This document shows, piece by piece, positions 5,453 to 6,219 of a stretch of DNA of 6,219 bases. Within the stretch, counting starts at the first letter, position 1. Each line of letters begins with the position of its first letter. Under the pieces are notes generated by a model. It was given only the letters and a program-made list of their open reading frames with translations, was not told the DNA's origin and searched no databases. Location of the stretch: positions 1 to 6,219 of the forward strand of contig JASLIR010000037.1 in assembly GCA_030152125.1 (NCBI GenBank), written 5' to 3'. The DNA is from Alkanindiges sp. (GTDB lineage: Bacteria > Pseudomonadota > Gammaproteobacteria > Pseudomonadales > Moraxellaceae). The translations under genes were made by a program, and so were the position numbers.

Positions 5453-6219
5453 TGCAAGCACACACTTCCTTGCCTATAACCTCGCGTCTCGCGGGGTTTT
5501 ATTTTGCATATTTTGCAATTGTCGGCGCGTTTATGCCGTACTGGAGCCTGTATCTGGAAGGACAGGGCTTTGATCGTGCCACCATTGGTCTTTTGGCCTC
5601 CATTACTGTATTAACCCGTATTTTTGCCCCAATTGTATGGGGCTGGCTGGCGGACCGCAGCGGTAAACGCATGCGCTGGATACGGCTGGCCACCCTTGTG
5701 GAATGCCTGATCTGGCTCAGTATTTTTGTGATGCCAAATACGCTGGGCAACCTGGTGGTGCTGATGTTTATTTTCAGCTTTTTCCAGAATGCCATTCTGG
5801 CACAGTTTGAAGCAGTGACCCTGTTCTGGCTGGGCGACCAGCGCGAGCGGCTGTACGGCAAGGTGCGGCGCTGGGGCTCCATTGGTTTTATTGTTGCTGT
5901 GTTTGCCCTGGGTAAGGTATTTGACTGGATTGATATTAATCATTTACCCATAATTTTGATGGGAATTTCCTCGATTGCCTGGATATGGTCATGGCAAATT
6001 AAGGAGCCGGCCTTGGCTCCCACAGCGCAGAAGCAACTTGGTTCTATTTTTCCGGTGTTGCAACGGCCACACGTGTGGCGTTTTTTTGCCATCCAGTTTT
6101 TGCTGTTGTTGTCACATGCCCCATTTTACAGCTTTTATTCCAATTATTTAAAAGATGCCGGATACAGCACCGGGGTTACCGGCATGCTATGGGCAACCGG
6201 GGTAATTGCTGAAATTGTG
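5452..6219 (+). CDS. HcaT-like MFS transporter, first 256 residues (partial at right edge)
   Basis: Inner-membrane permease of the major facilitator superfamily, resembling the MFS_1-like/phenylpropionate permease (HcaT) branch; substrate unknown. The first span is about residues 12-35 (LAGFYFAYFAIVGAFMPYWS). The motif A loop between spans 2 and 3 is GWLADRSGKRMR (64-75). Further hydrophobic spans lie near 77-95 and 98-117. YGKVRRWGSIGFIVAV (135-150) is the loop-to-span signature of the HcaT-like group. Two more spans are visible near 165-181 and 209-230, and the frame stays open to the edge. Family members are about 380-400 residues, so roughly two thirds is here. The ATG overlaps the aroC stop by one base, with no strong Shine-Dalgarno, implying coupling to aroC. 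That position hints at aromatic or shikimate-type substrates, but this is only inference. Confidence 0.88.
   Translation, partial: MQAHTSLPITSRLAGFYFAYFAIVGAFMPYWSLYLEGQGFDRATIGLLASITVLTRIFAPIVWGWLADRSGKRMRWIRLATLVECLIWLSIFVMPNTLGNLVVLMFIFSFFQNAILAQFEAVTLFWLGDQRERLYGKVRRWGSIGFIVAVFALGKVFDWIDINHLPIILMGISSIAWIWSWQIKEPALAPTAQKQLGSIFPVLQRPHVWRFFAIQFLLLLSHAPFYSFYSNYLKDAGYSTGVTGMLWATGVIAEIV

Noticed and set aside
5499..5943. Two minus-strand open frames of 127 and 110 codons
   Set aside because: They are antisense to the MFS transporter, whose membrane-span pattern and motif A loop mark the real frame.

Overview
The window looks like chromosomal core sequence from a Gram-negative proteobacterium, most likely a betaproteobacterium. 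Methylophilaceae-like is my best guess from gene content and protein style; this is an inference and was not checked by search. G+C is by eye a little under half. I see no phage, insertion sequence, CRISPR array, tRNA or rRNA.

Layout, left to right. (1) 1-1856, minus strand: the N-terminal ~70% of alanyl-tRNA synthetase (alaS), cut by the left edge. (2) 1857-2164: a divergent intergenic region with a convincing sigma70 alaS promoter, a long alaS leader with two inverted repeats, and a weaker extended -10 facing right. (3) 2165-2356, plus: a 63-residue ribbon-helix-helix regulator standing alone. It ends at a strong bidirectional terminator (2410-2440) shared with the convergent gene. (4) 2458-2814, minus: a Roadblock/LC7-domain protein. 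(5) 2815-3058: a very AT-rich divergent regulatory region with a 13-bp-arm inverted repeat, an A-tract palindrome and repeated TTTTTATCAT words. (6) 3059-3202, plus: an unannotated 47-residue single-span membrane protein whose last codons form the stem of its own terminator. (7) 3203-3322: a short leader with a tiny eight-codon ORF that has a good ribosome binding site. (8) 3323-6219, plus: a tight cluster of prmB (ribosomal protein L3 glutamine methyltransferase), aroC (chorismate synthase) and the first 256 residues of an HcaT-like major facilitator transporter, cut by the right edge.

How the genes work together. alaS and prmB both serve translation, and aroC makes the last common precursor of the aromatic amino acids. 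prmB-aroC adjacency is known from other proteobacteria, and the transporter start overlaps the aroC stop, so these three are probably co-transcribed. The middle of the window (2165-3202) is the accessory-like part: three small genes, each its own transcription unit. The least explained items are the 47-residue membrane protein (with a possible promoter antisense to it), the palindrome at the alaS transcription start, and the mini-ORF before prmB. I did not find a clear new multi-gene system.
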